Shown here in pieces: positions 46,668 to 54,249 of a stretch of 64,000 bases of DNA. The notes under the pieces were generated by a model. That model had not been told where the DNA came from, made no database searches, and was given only the letters and a program-made list of their open reading frames with translations. The DNA is taken from the NCBI RefSeq assembly GCF_003386535.1, contig NZ_QTTN01000007.1:124001-188000 (forward strand), written 5' to 3'. A program made the position numbers and the translations under genes. Numbering within the stretch: the first letter of the stretch is position 1; each line of letters begins with the position of its first letter. The stretch comes from Paenibacillus taihuensis (GTDB taxonomy: Bacteria; Bacillota; Bacilli; Paenibacillales; Paenibacillaceae).

Positions 46668-46716
46668 AAAAAAAATAGAGACATAGGCGCATCTAATGGC
46701 GATGTCCCATGTCTCT
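46668..46716 (-). terminator. Hairpin with T tract upstream of the DUF4912 operon
   Basis: Stem AGAGACAT/ATGTCTCT with a further GG/CC pair, then eight T after one A on the minus strand. No intact gene precedes it on that strand within 300 bases, so it may attenuate the operon or end the pseudogene transcript. Confidence 0.7.
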
Positions 46717-46822
46717 TCTTCCAATTACATGTATTTAATTCGTTAAAATCCAGCAATGAAATCGTTTGCTCTTCCAAATACACATACAGGTACTTAGAAC
46801 CATGGGACTAAGGACCTAATTC

Positions 46823-46872
46823 GAAATTGACCGATGCTGTCGGGTAATTTCCTGAAATTGGCCGGTGTTCGA
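46823..46872. repeat. Two decayed 20-bp tandem units in a gene-free gap
   Basis: GAAATTGACCGATGCTGTCG (46823) and a second copy with four changes (46854) are 31 bases apart. The rest of 46724-47040 shows only fragments with TGACC/GGTCA and no gene. Confidence 0.5.
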
Positions 46873-47040
46873 CAAGGTTGAAAGAGCACTCGACAGTGCT
46901 TGTAACATAAAGGTCACTTTTGAGTTGGAATGACCAAATAACTGTTTGGTTCAGCTAGTTTCTCAACATGTTTTGGTCAGTTTTCACTCAGTTCAGAGTC
47001 GGTTTTATTCATTTCAAGGACCGTTTTTTCAGCTTCCAGC

Positions 47041-47896
47041 TTAGCCTAGCAGCTCTTGCCGATACTCCTTCAAGTGAATAACTCTGCCTTCCAGACGTGA
47101 CTTTTCTGCTGCAAAAGCCATCAGATGACTTTGAACCGACACTTGCGCTCCTGTCAGTCTCGCCGTATTCCACCTCCGCTCACCAACTTAACGAAGTCGC
47201 GCATAATGCCATAATCACCGCCGCCGTGCCCTTCAATCGGCGCATCGATTGCGATCGTCTTCGTTTCGCCGGTCGAGAAGTTCGATAACTCAATGACATT
47301 CTTCTCCATATGTGGCGAATTTGCCCGCCGGTGCCCATCATATTCATCGTTCTGCCGCCTTCCATCGTAAAGGCGCACATCGTGAACACAATGGTCACGT
47401 CATTCGCGAACTCCAGATTGACAACCTGGTGATCGACGACATTATTGTCGCAGCGGTAGACGCATCTCCCATACGGTCCAACCCGCAGCTCGTGCATGAC
47501 CGCTTCCCTGCTGATATCGTCGCTGACCACTTTGCCAATCGCAAGACCAGCCCAATCCTCGCGTTCGAGTACATTCTCGGCGCGTAATAAGGGCAGGTGT
47601 TCTCCACGGGACAGCCGTCCGTGCAGCGGAGCGGCGCCCCTTCCGGAGCATGCTCTTCGCGAAAATGCGTCAGCGACCCGAAGGACGACACCTTCGTGCA
47701 GTCCGCATCTGCGAGCCACAGCAGCACATCCATATCATGGAAGCTCTTGGACAGAATCATTGGGCTGGAGGTCTCGGAGTTCCGCCAATTCCCGCGCACG
47801 AAGCTGCAGCTCCTCTGGGAACTCGAGCCCGTACGGATCGTATGCGCGAGCAACTCGTTGACCAGCTCCGATAAGCGCGGCCGTCACTTTAGACAT
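47041..47896 (-). pseudogene. Degraded Gfo/Idh/MocA oxidoreductase
   Basis: The start is intact (MSKVTAALIGAGQR, Rossmann motif, at 47896). Further family segments appear in changing frames: SKSFHDMDVLLWLAD, CPYYAPR, LEFANDVTIVFTMCAFT and the tail LKEYRQELLG before TAA at 47041. Residues of about 20-150 are mostly missing, and at least three frame changes occur after that. The cysteines in CTDGCPVENTCPYY are as in dehydrogenase-like members acting on glycans. It is clearly dead. Confidence 0.85.
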
Positions 47897-47985
47897 CAAC
47901 CCGCAACCCCTTTCGATCAACTATCACACAATCTATTTAGTACCGATTATGCTGCCGCTACAGCCCACGGAACAAGTGACTAAAA

Positions 47986-48014
47986 AGAACAAGACTGCCT
48001 ATATTGGCAGTCTT
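47986..48014. terminator. Terminator of the GNAT gene
   Basis: Perfect 9-bp stem AAGACTGCC/GGCAGTCTT with TTCTTTTT on the minus strand. Confidence 0.85.
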
Positions 48015-48021
48015 ATTGACG

Positions 48022-48576
48022 TTATCCATGAAGTTGTTCGAATTCAGCCTTCGTAAGTCCATATATGTACTCATCATAATGGCGGCCCTTCGTATAAATC
48101 ATATCGCGCAGTGTACCTTCGAGCTTGAAGCCAAGTCGTTCCTGGAACGCAGCTGACCTATCATTAAACGCATACACATGCGCATTTACTTTATGATACC
48201 GGAGCTCTTCGAAGTAATAGCGCAGCAGCGTCTTCACAGCATCCGTAGCGTAACCGTTGCGCCAGTGGTCTCGAAAGATGGAAATGCCGTATTTGAAGGT
48301 TCCGGTCCGAGCATTGCTGCCCCAAGTATTCATACTCCCTACGAGTGTTCCATCATGCGTTTCAATCGCCAGAAACACATTGTCTCCGTCCGTCACGTTA
48401 TTCGATTGTTCCTCCGCCCACTTCTGAGTCCCTTCATCCGAACGAGGAAAATGAATCTCGTCGCATAATCGCGCGTTCTCGGAATCGAGATCATTGTTGT
48501 GGTAGTTTTCCCAATCCTCCGGCTTAACCGGACGCAGCCTGACCTTGGAGCCCGACCAAACATATTGAGTCGTCAT
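48022..48576 (-). CDS. GNAT acetyltransferase (RimJ/RimL-like)
   Basis: This 184-residue acetyltransferase of the Acetyltransf_3 type has the opening VRLRPVKPEDWENYH, the acetyl-CoA loop FRDHWRNGYATDAVKTLL and the terminal HVYAFNDRSAAFQERLGF. Members modify ribosomal protein N-termini or small molecules. AGGAGG precedes the ATG. It is 19 bases downstream of the nitrilase gene and may be co-transcribed. Confidence 0.9.
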   Translation of the reverse strand: MTTQYVWSGSKVRLRPVKPEDWENYHNNDLDSENARLCDEIHFPRSDEGTQKWAEEQSNNVTDGDNVFLAIETHDGTLVGSMNTWGSNARTGTFKYGISIFRDHWRNGYATDAVKTLLRYYFEELRYHKVNAHVYAFNDRSAAFQERLGFKLEGTLRDMIYTKGRHYDEYIYGLTKAEFEQLHG

Positions 48577-48595
48577 TCGGAATCATCCTCCTTCA

Positions 48596-49354
48596 TTAAA
48601 CAAGCAGTTCTGGCCTCATCCTAAGCGGAAGTCTTCTTGTTGCTTCCTCGGGATGCATATCGCACACGACGAGCTGCTCTGCGCCAAGCTCAGAAGCACA
48701 TATCTGTTCCCCTGAAGGTGCGATGATAACGGTGCCGCTGCCTTGATCAGGCAGCGCATAATTCACGCTCGCCATGAAGATCTGATTCTCGTTGCTGCGG
48801 CACATCATCGTATGCTGGAAGAAGGCAGGCTGCGACACCGCGCCTGTAAAATGCGGATGGAAGACGATGCTTGCCTCTCGAAGCGCCGCCCAACGTACAG
48901 TCTCTGGATATCTCCAGCCCTCGTGGCAGATGACAATGCCAACCTTCACGCCGCCAAGCTCGAAGATTTGTCTGCCTGCTCCAGCCGTATAACCGAACTG
49001 ATCTTCATCGGGATCGATCTGGTTCTTCGTCTGATAGCCCCGCAGCTCCCCTTCAGCCGAGATGACGAAGGCGACCAGGTGCAAGCCTAGCTCGTCCTGC
49101 CATTCTGTCGGCAAAATGACTGCGATTCCATGCCGTTTCGCCAGCTCGCGCACCTGTTCTATGCTTGCTGTCATGCGCTCATGATCGTAAGGCTCAACCT
49201 CGTAACCGACACCTCGGAGCCCGGGCAGTATCGATTCGGGAAAACAAATAACGTCACATTGCTGCTGCGCCCCTTTGGCGAGCATTTCCGTTACAGCGGC
49301 TAATCCGTCTTGAAGGCTTGAAGGAAATCTCGTTTGCGCCAGTCCGATTCTCAT
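48596..49354 (-). CDS. Carbon-nitrogen hydrolase (nitrilase superfamily)
   Basis: This 252-residue amidase/nitrilase-fold enzyme has all three catalytic residues in view: Glu in CFPESIL, Lys in YQTKNQI and Cys in VICHEGWRYPE. The substrate is not predictable. AGGAGG is 5 bases before the ATG. Confidence 0.9.
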   Translation of the reverse strand: MRIGLAQTRFPSSLQDGLAAVTEMLAKGAQQQCDVICFPESILPGLRGVGYEVEPYDHERMTASIEQVRELAKRHGIAVILPTEWQDELGLHLVAFVISAEGELRGYQTKNQIDPDEDQFGYTAGAGRQIFELGGVKVGIVICHEGWRYPETVRWAALREASIVFHPHFTGAVSQPAFFQHTMMCRSNENQIFMASVNYALPDQGSGTVIIAPSGEQICASELGAEQLVVCDMHPEEATRRLPLRMRPELLV

Positions 49355-49456
49355 TGTTATCCTCCTGCTGCGTTCATGCTGCTTGCTCTTGTACTTCCAT
49401 TCTTCTACTAAGTTAGCATAAAATGAGGAGATGATCGACAGCTTTTTCCATGCAGC

Positions 49457-49484
49457 AAAAAGAACCGCTGCAGCAGCGGTTCTT
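49457..49484 (-). terminator. Intrinsic terminator of the nirBD-hemD operon
   Basis: Perfect 11-bp stem AAGAACCGCTG/CAGCGGTTCTT, loop CAG, then five T on the minus strand, 6 bases after the hemD-like stop. Confidence 0.9.
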
Positions 49485-49489
49485 CTTAA

Positions 49490-50323
49490 CTAATTCGCAG
49501 CAAGTAGTCGCTCGCCAGCTTCATTGTAATACTTGCTCATGGCGACGAGCATATTGCCCATACGCTCTTCCTCCGGATACAAGACACGCGATACGCCTTC
49601 TTCCCGCATCGCTTCGGCGGTCACTTTGCCAATCGCCACTGCGAGCACCCGATCTGCAAAAGCATCACGAACCGCTTCTGCTACGCCCAGCCTCTCCGCA
49701 CATCCCATCACAAAACGAACCTGAACCGTGCTCGTTAACGTGACCGCATCTATCTGTCCGTGAATGATCTCCTGCAGTAGCTGCTCAATAACCTCATCTG
49801 CAGGCGGAACATGCCGGTATGGCAGTAGCTCTTCGCATACAGCGCCCCGCTGCGCCAGCTCTGCAGTGAGCTTCGGCGCGGGATCTCCATACAGCTGAAG
49901 CGCAATTCGGCTGCCCCGTAGATCATAACCATCGTCGAGCGCCCGCAGCAGTCCGGCTGTTGTGCCGTCATCATCGCGAACTTCAGGCGTCAGACCAAGC
50001 TTGCGGAGCGCATTGACTGTCTTGTATCCGCGCGCTGCGAGCTTCATTCGGCCAAGCGCTGCCAGGAATGGCTCAGCTAAGCCGAGATTTTCCGCGGTAA
50101 GCATAAGCGCTTCTGTCCCGGCTCCCGTCGTGAGCACGAGCCAATCAGCTGGCTGATCAATGAGCGCCCGAAGCTGCAATTCAATCTGGGTATCGTCGAG
50201 AAAAACAGTGCCTTGAGCTGGACGAATAACAGCTGTACCGCCGAATTTGCCGATCATGCGGCTCAACTCCTCCGCTTTGCGAGGACCGGTCACCGCAATG
50301 ATTTTGCCATCTAGTCTTGCCAT
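49490..50323 (-). CDS. hemD: Uroporphyrinogen-III synthase-like protein
   Basis: This 277-residue HemD-fold protein with two alternating domains closes hydroxymethylbilane to uroporphyrinogen III, the precursor of siroheme and heme. Landmarks are ITGPRKAEEL-like VTGPRKAEELSRMIG, VLTTGAGTEALM and the C-terminal AVAIGKVTAEAM. Being last in nirB-nirD-hemD, it probably supplies the siroheme needed by NirB. It starts 20 bases after nirD with AGAGGGAG upstream. Whether it is the only HemD in the cell cannot be told. Confidence 0.88.
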   Translation of the reverse strand: MARLDGKIIAVTGPRKAEELSRMIGKFGGTAVIRPAQGTVFLDDTQIELQLRALIDQPADWLVLTTGAGTEALMLTAENLGLAEPFLAALGRMKLAARGYKTVNALRKLGLTPEVRDDDGTTAGLLRALDDGYDLRGSRIALQLYGDPAPKLTAELAQRGAVCEELLPYRHVPPADEVIEQLLQEIIHGQIDAVTLTSTVQVRFVMGCAERLGVAEAVRDAFADRVLAVAIGKVTAEAMREEGVSRVLYPEEERMGNMLVAMSKYYNEAGERLLAAN

Positions 50324-50343
50324 ACCCGCACTCCCTCTCTACG

Positions 50344-50676
50344 CTACGATACTTTGGACTCCTTGAGCTCGATCTGCAGAACTACGTTATCCCTCTCATC
50401 GATGAAGACCGGAAACGTCTGCACGCAACCGTCGTCCGGCGCTTGCACCAGTCCGTCATTCAAACTGATTTTCCAGTCGTGCAACGGACAATAGACGTGG
50501 CTCCCGCATACTATGCCCTCCGACAATTTGCCGCCTTTGTGCGGACAACGGTTCTCAATCGCGGCAACGGTGCCGTCGGATTGCTTGAACAGGGCAAGCT
50601 CGAGCTCGCCTAAACGGACGACACGCCCTCTGCGTTCAGGAAATTCGGACACATGTCCGATGATGATTTCATTCAT
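50344..50676 (-). CDS. nirD: Nitrite reductase small subunit (Rieske-type)
   Basis: This is the 110-residue NirD subunit of NAD(P)H nitrite reductase. It has the Rieske-like iron-sulfur motif C-P-H (ENRCPHKGGKLSEG) and C-P-L-H (VYCPLHDWKI). It assists reduction of nitrite to ammonium in the cytoplasm. Its ATG overlaps the nirB stop by four bases. Confidence 0.95.
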   Translation of the reverse strand: MNEIIIGHVSEFPERRGRVVRLGELELALFKQSDGTVAAIENRCPHKGGKLSEGIVCGSHVYCPLHDWKISLNDGLVQAPDDGCVQTFPVFIDERDNVVLQIELKESKVS

Positions 50677-53159
50677 CCTTGGCCGCCCCCCTTCTTATAA
50701 GCTGCACCCGATTCGCTGCTCGCGGCCGCTTCCGAAGATACCGGCGCTGTCAGTGCATCGAACGCATTACGGAGATCTTCGTTCTCCAAGATTTGCTTCC
50801 ACGGATCCTGCGTCTGACCAAGCGTGACATCGATTCGCGCATTCAGTGCATCGCGGTCCTCTTGAGTCGCCAGCGCCTTCTTAATCGTCTCGAGTCCAAC
50901 GCGGAGCGACCATTCACTCGTCCGTTCGCCGAAGTTCGCCGTCTCGCGGTAGTACTGCAAGTAAGCACCGGTCCACTTGAGTACCTCTTCTTCTGTCTTG
51001 ACTTTCGTGAGCAGATCGGCTGCCCGAACGCGCATCCCGCCATTGCCCGCGACATAGAGCTCCCATCCGCCGTCGATTGCAACAACGCCGAGGTCCTTGA
51101 TCGTCGCTTCCGCGCAGTTGCGGGGGCAGCCGGATACAGCAAGCTTCACCTTATGCGGCGTATTCAGTCGCTCGAATTTCTTCTCCAAATCGATCCCCAT
51201 CTTGATCGCATCCTGCGTCCCGAACCGGCAAAAGGTATTGCCGACGCATGTTTTGACCGTCCGCAGCGCTTTGCCGTATGCATAGCCCGATGGCATGTTG
51301 AGGTCCTTCCACATGTTCGGAAGATCTTCCTTCTTCACGCCGAGAAGGTCGATCCGCTGACCGCCGGTGATTTTGACCAGCGGTACGTGATATTTCTCTG
51401 CGACAGTTGCGATCTTCTTCAAGTCCTCCGGCGTCGTCACACCGCCATAGATCCGGGGAACGACCGAGAATGTCCCGTCTTTCTGAATGTTGGCATGATT
51501 GCGCTCATTGACAAAACGGGATTCCAGCTCATCCTCGTGCTCCTTCGGATAAATCATGCCGATGTAATAATTGAGCGCCGGGCGGCACTTGGAGCAGCCC
51601 TCCGGATTGTTCCATTCGAGGACATGCATCACTTCCTTCGTCGTCGTGAGCCTCATCCGGCGAATGGCTTCGACAACATCATCGCGTGTAAGCGAGGTAC
51701 AGCCGCAGATTCCTTCCTTCACGGGAGCGACCTGCTCCGAGCCGATGGTTGCCGTCAGAATCGCTTCCACGACCGGCTTGCATGTGCCGCAGCTGCCCGA
51801 TGCTTTGGTGCATGCTTTAATCTCGCCGACACTGACGCAGCCTCGCTCCATAATCGCAGACACAATGGTGTCCTTCGCGACGCCGTTACAGCCGCAGACG
51901 ATCTCGTCGCCGCTCATCGCTGCCGCAAGGTCAATCGGGCTAGCGCTTCGGCCGCCAGGGGAACCTGCGCCGCCGAATAAAATCTCTTTCTCGCGGCCCG
52001 TATAATCCTCGCCGCTTCGAATGGCTGCGTACACTTTGGAGCTTTCGCTCGTATCTCCGAACAGAACCGCGCCGACCACTTTGCCATGATCGAACACGAT
52101 TTTCTTATATACGCCTTCAAGGTCATCCTGCACACGAAGCGCTTTCGTCCCCGGTCCATCCTCATAGCGCCCTGCTGAAAATACATGCACGCCCGAAACC
52201 TTCAACTTCGTAGAAACAACAGACCCTTTGTAACCGTCAACCGTAACGCCGGCAAGCTTCTTCGCGAGAACAGCGCCTTGCTCATATAGAGGAGCGACAA
52301 GCCCAATTGTCGTCGCTCTGTGCTCCACGCATTCGCCGACTGCATAGATATTCGCTTCACTCGTCTGCATATAATCGTCCACGACGATACCGCGGTTCAC
52401 CTCGATGCCGCTCTTCTTGGCAAGCTGAACATTCGGCCGGATTCCAACAGCCATTACGATCAGATCCGCGAGCTCCTCCGTGCCGTCTTGGAAACGAAGC
52501 CCCCTCACTCTGGCATCACCGAGAATGGAGTCAGATTGCTTTTGCAATAAGAAGCGCATCCCTTGACGTTCCAACTCCTCTTGCAGCATGAATGATGCAG
52601 TTGCATCGAGCTGACGTTCCATAATGTGCGCATGCTTATGAACGACACTGACTTCCATATTCAGATGTATCAAGCCGCTTGCCGCTTCAAGACCAAGCAG
52701 CCCGCCTCCAATTACTATGGCTTTGCGGTAATGCTTTGCCGTTTCGATCATCGTCTCGCAATCTTTAATATCTCGGAAAGCAATAACCCCTTCCTTATCC
52801 GCTCCTGGCAGCGAAAGCATATACGGCAATGAACCTGTCGCAAGCACCAGCTCATCATAAGGAATGGCAGCGTCTTTGTCGGTGACGACTTCCTTTGCCG
52901 CCGAATCAATCTTGGTGACGGTCTCTCCCGTGTGAAGCGTGATATGATTGTCGCGGTACCAATCCCAGTCATTCAGGATAATATCCTGCATGCTCGCATC
53001 GCCAGCGAGTACGGACGAGAGCATAATCCGGTTATAATTCGGATACGGCTCAGCGCCGATAATCGTAATCTCATACCGATTCGGGTTCAGCTTCAGCAGC
53101 TGCTCCACGAACGAAACGCCGGCCATTCCATTGCCGATCATGACTAGTCGTTGTTTCAT
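50673..53159 (-). CDS. nirB: NAD(P)H nitrite reductase large subunit
   Basis: This enzyme reduces nitrite to ammonium with six electrons from NAD(P)H, using FAD, a 2Fe-2S BFD-like domain, siroheme and 4Fe-4S. The 828-residue protein has FAD motif MIGNGMAGVSFVEQL, the BFD cysteines in ICGCTSLTRDDV and VCGCNGVAKDTI, and the siroheme/4Fe-4S cysteines in TCVGNTFCRFG and GCPRNCAEA. The start is ATG 53159 with GAGGAGT upstream. The leader carries an ANTAR-type hairpin and a terminator, and the promoter overlaps a GlnR-type box. Confidence 0.97.
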   Translation of the reverse strand: MKQRLVMIGNGMAGVSFVEQLLKLNPNRYEITIIGAEPYPNYNRIMLSSVLAGDASMQDIILNDWDWYRDNHITLHTGETVTKIDSAAKEVVTDKDAAIPYDELVLATGSLPYMLSLPGADKEGVIAFRDIKDCETMIETAKHYRKAIVIGGGLLGLEAASGLIHLNMEVSVVHKHAHIMERQLDATASFMLQEELERQGMRFLLQKQSDSILGDARVRGLRFQDGTEELADLIVMAVGIRPNVQLAKKSGIEVNRGIVVDDYMQTSEANIYAVGECVEHRATTIGLVAPLYEQGAVLAKKLAGVTVDGYKGSVVSTKLKVSGVHVFSAGRYEDGPGTKALRVQDDLEGVYKKIVFDHGKVVGAVLFGDTSESSKVYAAIRSGEDYTGREKEILFGGAGSPGGRSASPIDLAAAMSGDEIVCGCNGVAKDTIVSAIMERGCVSVGEIKACTKASGSCGTCKPVVEAILTATIGSEQVAPVKEGICGCTSLTRDDVVEAIRRMRLTTTKEVMHVLEWNNPEGCSKCRPALNYYIGMIYPKEHEDELESRFVNERNHANIQKDGTFSVVPRIYGGVTTPEDLKKIATVAEKYHVPLVKITGGQRIDLLGVKKEDLPNMWKDLNMPSGYAYGKALRTVKTCVGNTFCRFGTQDAIKMGIDLEKKFERLNTPHKVKLAVSGCPRNCAEATIKDLGVVAIDGGWELYVAGNGGMRVRAADLLTKVKTEEEVLKWTGAYLQYYRETANFGERTSEWSLRVGLETIKKALATQEDRDALNARIDVTLGQTQDPWKQILENEDLRNAFDALTAPVSSEAAASSESGAAYKKGGGQG

Positions 53160-53178
53160 CGCTTTCCACTCCTCGTAT

Positions 53179-53229
53179 AAAAACATAGAAGCCTACCCCG
53201 CTGTCATCATGACAAGCAGGATAGGCTTC
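53179..53229 (-). terminator. Leader terminator of nirB
   Basis: Long stem with outer 8 bp GAAGCCTA/TAGGCTTC and inner CC/GG, GCT/AGC and TCA/TGA pairs, followed by five T, ending just before the nirB ribosome site. An upstream GCTTC (next to the hexaloop hairpin) could pair with its GAAGC arm and act as antiterminator. Confidence 0.85.
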
Positions 53230-53244
53230 ATTGCCATAGGAAGC

Positions 53245-53279
53245 GGCACGCCGTTGTGCCATCCAATTCATATTCTTGG
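53245..53279 (-). promoter_or_regulatory. ANTAR-type RNA hairpins in the nirB leader
   Basis: On the minus strand GGCAC-AACGGC-GTGCC (53245-53260) is a perfect 5-bp stem with a six-base loop having A at position 1 and G at position 4, the ANTAR recognition pattern. A weaker CCAA/TTGG hairpin (53263-53279) precedes it; its loop is nine bases and does not fit the pattern. Confidence 0.7.
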
Positions 53280-53283
53280 CTTA

Positions 53284-53323
53284 AGTATAGCTTCGGACCT
53301 TTTATGTGTCAATAAACATAACA
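53284..53323 (-). promoter_or_regulatory. nirB promoter with overlapping GlnR/TnrA-type box
   Basis: On the minus strand TTGACA (53307-53312) and TATACT (53284-53289) are 17 bases apart. TGTTA-TGTTTAT-TGACA (53307-53323) matches TGTNA-N7-TNACA perfectly and shares its last bases with the -35 element. Confidence 0.8.
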
Positions 53324-53401
53324 TGAATTTTCTGAAAATGGACATGTTCGTACAATTCACAAGAGATCATTCATTTGGCCATCGACTAAACCTGCGATTG
53401 A

Positions 53402-53418
53402 TGTTATATTAGATTACA
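53402..53418. promoter_or_regulatory. GlnR/TnrA-type box upstream of the ANTAR gene
   Basis: TGTTA-TATTAGA-TTACA is a perfect TGTNA-N7-TNACA match, 51 bases before the ANTAR start. A weak TCGACT / TTATAT promoter (16-base spacer) overlaps it on the plus strand. Confidence 0.65.
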
Positions 53419-53468
53419 TATTTTCTCTGTAACATCTGTTTGTCTGGCAATAATGCCATCTTTGCGAG

Positions 53469-54038
53469 GTGATTGTTATTCCGAAAACCATTCTTCTTAT
53501 CGAACCAGGATCACGCGCCATCCCATCTCCTCCTCATCTTCAGCAAAGCTGCCATAAGCTGTACCGCGCAGCGACAACCAGCGAAATCCAGCATCATATT
53601 CACATCGCGGATGCAACCGTCCTTCACGTTCCGCATGCCAATCTCGTCGATTGGCAGTCAGCGATCATTAGTATGAGGAGGTTGCCTATCTACTGGCTAT
53701 GCTCCGAGGAAGCCGCACTAAAGCAGACCGACTGGGGCTATTCACCAGATGGCGTCTTATTTCCTTCCATGACAGTGAGCGAAATGAAGCTCGCCTTGCA
53801 ATGGGGCCTCCGCATCTTCCAGCAGCGCAAGCATTGGGCGGAAGAACGCGAACAGCTGATGATGAGGCTCGAAGAACGGAAGTGGATTGACCAAGCGAAA
53901 GCCGTGCTATGTGAGGTAAAGGGCATATCCGAAGCTGAAGCGTATGATTTTCTGCGCAAGCAGGCAATGAATGAACGGAAACGGATCGGCGATATTGCCG
54001 CTTCGATCGTCAAGGTGTATCAATTGATCCATGGGTAG
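53469..54038 (+). CDS. ANTAR-domain transcription antiterminator with pseudo-receiver domain
   Basis: This 189-residue protein has a CheY-like N-terminal domain (1-120) and a C-terminal ANTAR RNA-binding domain (about 130-185, with IDQAKAVLCEVKGISEAEAY and LRKQAMNERKRIGDIAASIV), as in NasT, NasR and AmiR. The receiver lacks the expected phospho-Asp (LHVPH where an Asp would follow strand 3) and the Lys after strand 5 (LFPSM), and the acidic pair near TILLIEPG is poor, so it is probably not phosphorylated. It lies between nirB and narK, whose leaders contain its likely targets. Start ambiguous: GTG 53469 overlaps GAGGTGA, and ATT 53478 would be spaced normally. Confidence 0.9.
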   Translation: MIVIPKTILLIEPGSRAIPSPPHLQQSCHKLYRAATTSEIQHHIHIADATVLHVPHANLVDWQSAIISMRRLPIYWLCSEEAALKQTDWGYSPDGVLFPSMTVSEMKLALQWGLRIFQQRKHWAEEREQLMMRLEERKWIDQAKAVLCEVKGISEAEAYDFLRKQAMNERKRIGDIAASIVKVYQLIHG

Positions 54039-54048
54039 CAAAATATTA

Positions 54049-54089
54049 TGTTAGCTATATTGACATCAAGTTTTCATCACGCATATAAT
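54049..54089 (+). promoter_or_regulatory. narK promoter with overlapping GlnR/TnrA-type box
   Basis: TTGACA (54060-54065) and TATAAT (54084-54089) with an 18-base spacer. TGTTA-GCTATAT-TGACA (54049-54065) is a perfect TGTNA-N7-TNACA box whose second half is part of the -35, the same layout as at nirB. Confidence 0.85.
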
Positions 54090-54095
54090 GCAACT

Positions 54096-54156
54096 AAGCT
54101 CACAATGATGTGAGTCTTGCGAATGAAATAGTTGGCACGCACACCGAAGTGCTGCC
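54096..54156 (+). promoter_or_regulatory. Dual hexaloop ANTAR target RNA in the narK leader
   Basis: P1 is CTCAC-AATGAT-GTGAG (54099-54114). P2 is GGCA-c-GCAC-ACCGAA-GTGC-TGCC (54134-54156). Both have six-base loops with A1 and G4, separated by 19 bases, as in known nas and eut leaders bound by ANTAR proteins. Confidence 0.85.
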
Positions 54157-54167
54157 AGTGGCGATGA

Positions 54168-54211
54168 GGCCGTATTGCAGGTAAGACGACTGCAGTGCGG
54201 CCTTTTGTTTG
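54168..54211 (+). terminator. Leader terminator of narK
   Basis: A fully paired 13-bp stem (GGCCGTATTGCAG with CTGCAGTGCGGCC, two G-U pairs) followed by TTTTGTTTG. It lies between the ANTAR hairpins and the narK ribosome site. Confidence 0.92.
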
Positions 54212-54249
54212 TTTGGATAGCGGTAATTTAGAGAGGAGATTGATTGATT

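Noticed and set aside
46598-46783. 61-residue minus-strand frame before the DUF4912 gene
   Set aside because: It spans the hairpin with the T tract, so it is more likely leader or terminator sequence than coding.
50679-51980. 433-residue plus-strand frame inside nirB
   Set aside because: Antisense shadow; nirB on the other strand has all cofactor motifs.
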